6,397 nt of DNA from Bacteroidales bacterium (GTDB lineage: Bacteria; Bacteroidota; Bacteroidia; Bacteroidales; UBA7960), in assembly GCA_003560215.1 (NCBI GenBank), contig PWIY01000273.1:1-6397 (forward strand), written 5' to 3'. The notes beneath the pieces were generated by a model. The model was given only the letters and a program-made list of their open reading frames with translations, had not been told where the DNA came from and ran no database searches. The translations under genes were made by a program, and so were the position numbers. Below, in pieces: positions 5,989-6,397 of the stretch (positions within the stretch are counted from its first letter, which is position 1; each line of letters starts with the position of its first letter).

Positions 5989-6397
5989 ATGAATAAGTTT
6001 TTCACTGCCACGCTCTTTCTGCTTTGCGCGTGGGTATTTTCTGGCTGCTCCCCACAGCCAGCCCCCGAGATCAGCCTCAATTACGACGAGAACAAAAGCC
6101 CGGAATACCACGAAGTGATTGATGCCTATCAGCAGCTGGCATCCTATTATGACCAGGCCAACATGACAGAAATGGGCCATACGGACACCGGCCGGCCACT
6201 CCACCTGTTTATGCTGTCGGGCGACGGAGATTTTGACCCGGTTTCCCTGAAGGAAAAAGGAAGAAGCATCATATTGATCAACAACGGCATTCATGCCGGA
6301 GAACCGGCAGGGATTGATGCCAGCATTCAGTACGCAGTCAATTTGCTGGAAAACAAAAACGGGATGGCTGAGGTACTCGAAAACCTGGCAATTGCCA
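5989..6397 (+). CDS. M14-type zinc carboxypeptidase lipoprotein (N-terminal part, cut by window end)
   Basis: The reading frame opens at ATG 5989 and stays open to the window edge (136 residues visible, no stop). Residues 1-19 form a lipoprotein signal peptide with lipobox F-S-G-C, so C20 would be lipidated and the enzyme anchored to the envelope. The mature region contains the M14 zinc motif HxxE as GIHAGEPAG (H102, E105), preceded by a buried strand, SIILINNG. The third zinc ligand (a distal histidine) and the catalytic glutamate would lie beyond the window. The TGRPLHLFMLS segment (67-77) fits the strand preceding the zinc site in this family. M14 enzymes usually remove C-terminal residues from peptides; exact specificity cannot be assigned. 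With the S9 peptidase it suggests envelope peptide processing. The gene is on the same strand as the dehydratase but 131 bases away. Confidence 0.85.
   Translation, partial: MNKFFTATLFLLCAWVFSGCSPQPAPEISLNYDENKSPEYHEVIDAYQQLASYYDQANMTEMGHTDTGRPLHLFMLSGDGDFDPVSLKEKGRSIILINNGIHAGEPAGIDASIQYAVNLLENKNGMAEVLENLAIA

Overview
The window most likely comes from a member of the phylum Bacteroidota. Three things point that way. The spaces upstream of genes contain matches to the Bacteroidota -7 promoter element (TAnnTTTG), and no clear Shine-Dalgarno sequences were seen at the starts examined. The protein set (exported S9 peptidase, short pterin carbinolamine dehydratase, M14 lipoprotein peptidase) is typical of the phylum. 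The serine hydroxymethyltransferase also reads like its Bacteroidota relatives. The exact lineage cannot be fixed by eye. Base composition looks balanced in the genes and AT-rich between them.

Layout from left to right. Positions 1-230 hold an array of short perfect hairpins, seven of them on a regular 24-26 base period. Six of those seven are preceded by GGAG and joined by a conserved CGAC-N-AACC linker. The array starts 4 bases beyond the glyA stop codon. Positions 234-1514 on the minus strand encode serine hydroxymethyltransferase (glyA). A divergent intergenic region (1515-1692) carries a candidate promoter for each strand and a 16-base perfect palindrome. Positions 1693-4293 encode a secreted S9-family serine peptidase with an N-terminal beta-rich extension, a beta-propeller and an alpha/beta-hydrolase domain. 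A 253-base spacer follows, with nested, mutually exclusive hairpins ending in TTTT and then a candidate promoter. Positions 4547-5542 encode a zinc-independent quinone-oxidoreductase-type MDR enzyme. Positions 5627-5857 encode a pterin-4a-carbinolamine dehydratase. From 5989 to the window edge lies the N-terminal part of an M14-type zinc peptidase lipoprotein.

The genes do not form one obvious pathway. The exported S9 peptidase and the M14 lipoprotein both fit peptide breakdown in the cell envelope. glyA (one-carbon metabolism) and the pterin dehydratase (recycling of the aromatic amino-acid hydroxylase cofactor) are cytoplasmic housekeeping enzymes. The quinone oxidoreductase and dehydratase genes are close and co-directional and may be co-transcribed. 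The other plus-strand genes are separated by longer gaps.

The most unusual element is the hairpin array. It has REP-like features (a GGAG foot and a palindromic unit), but its stems differ from unit to unit while staying perfectly paired, and nearly all its plus-strand loops are GNA or GNNA. This is the best candidate in the window for something poorly described.
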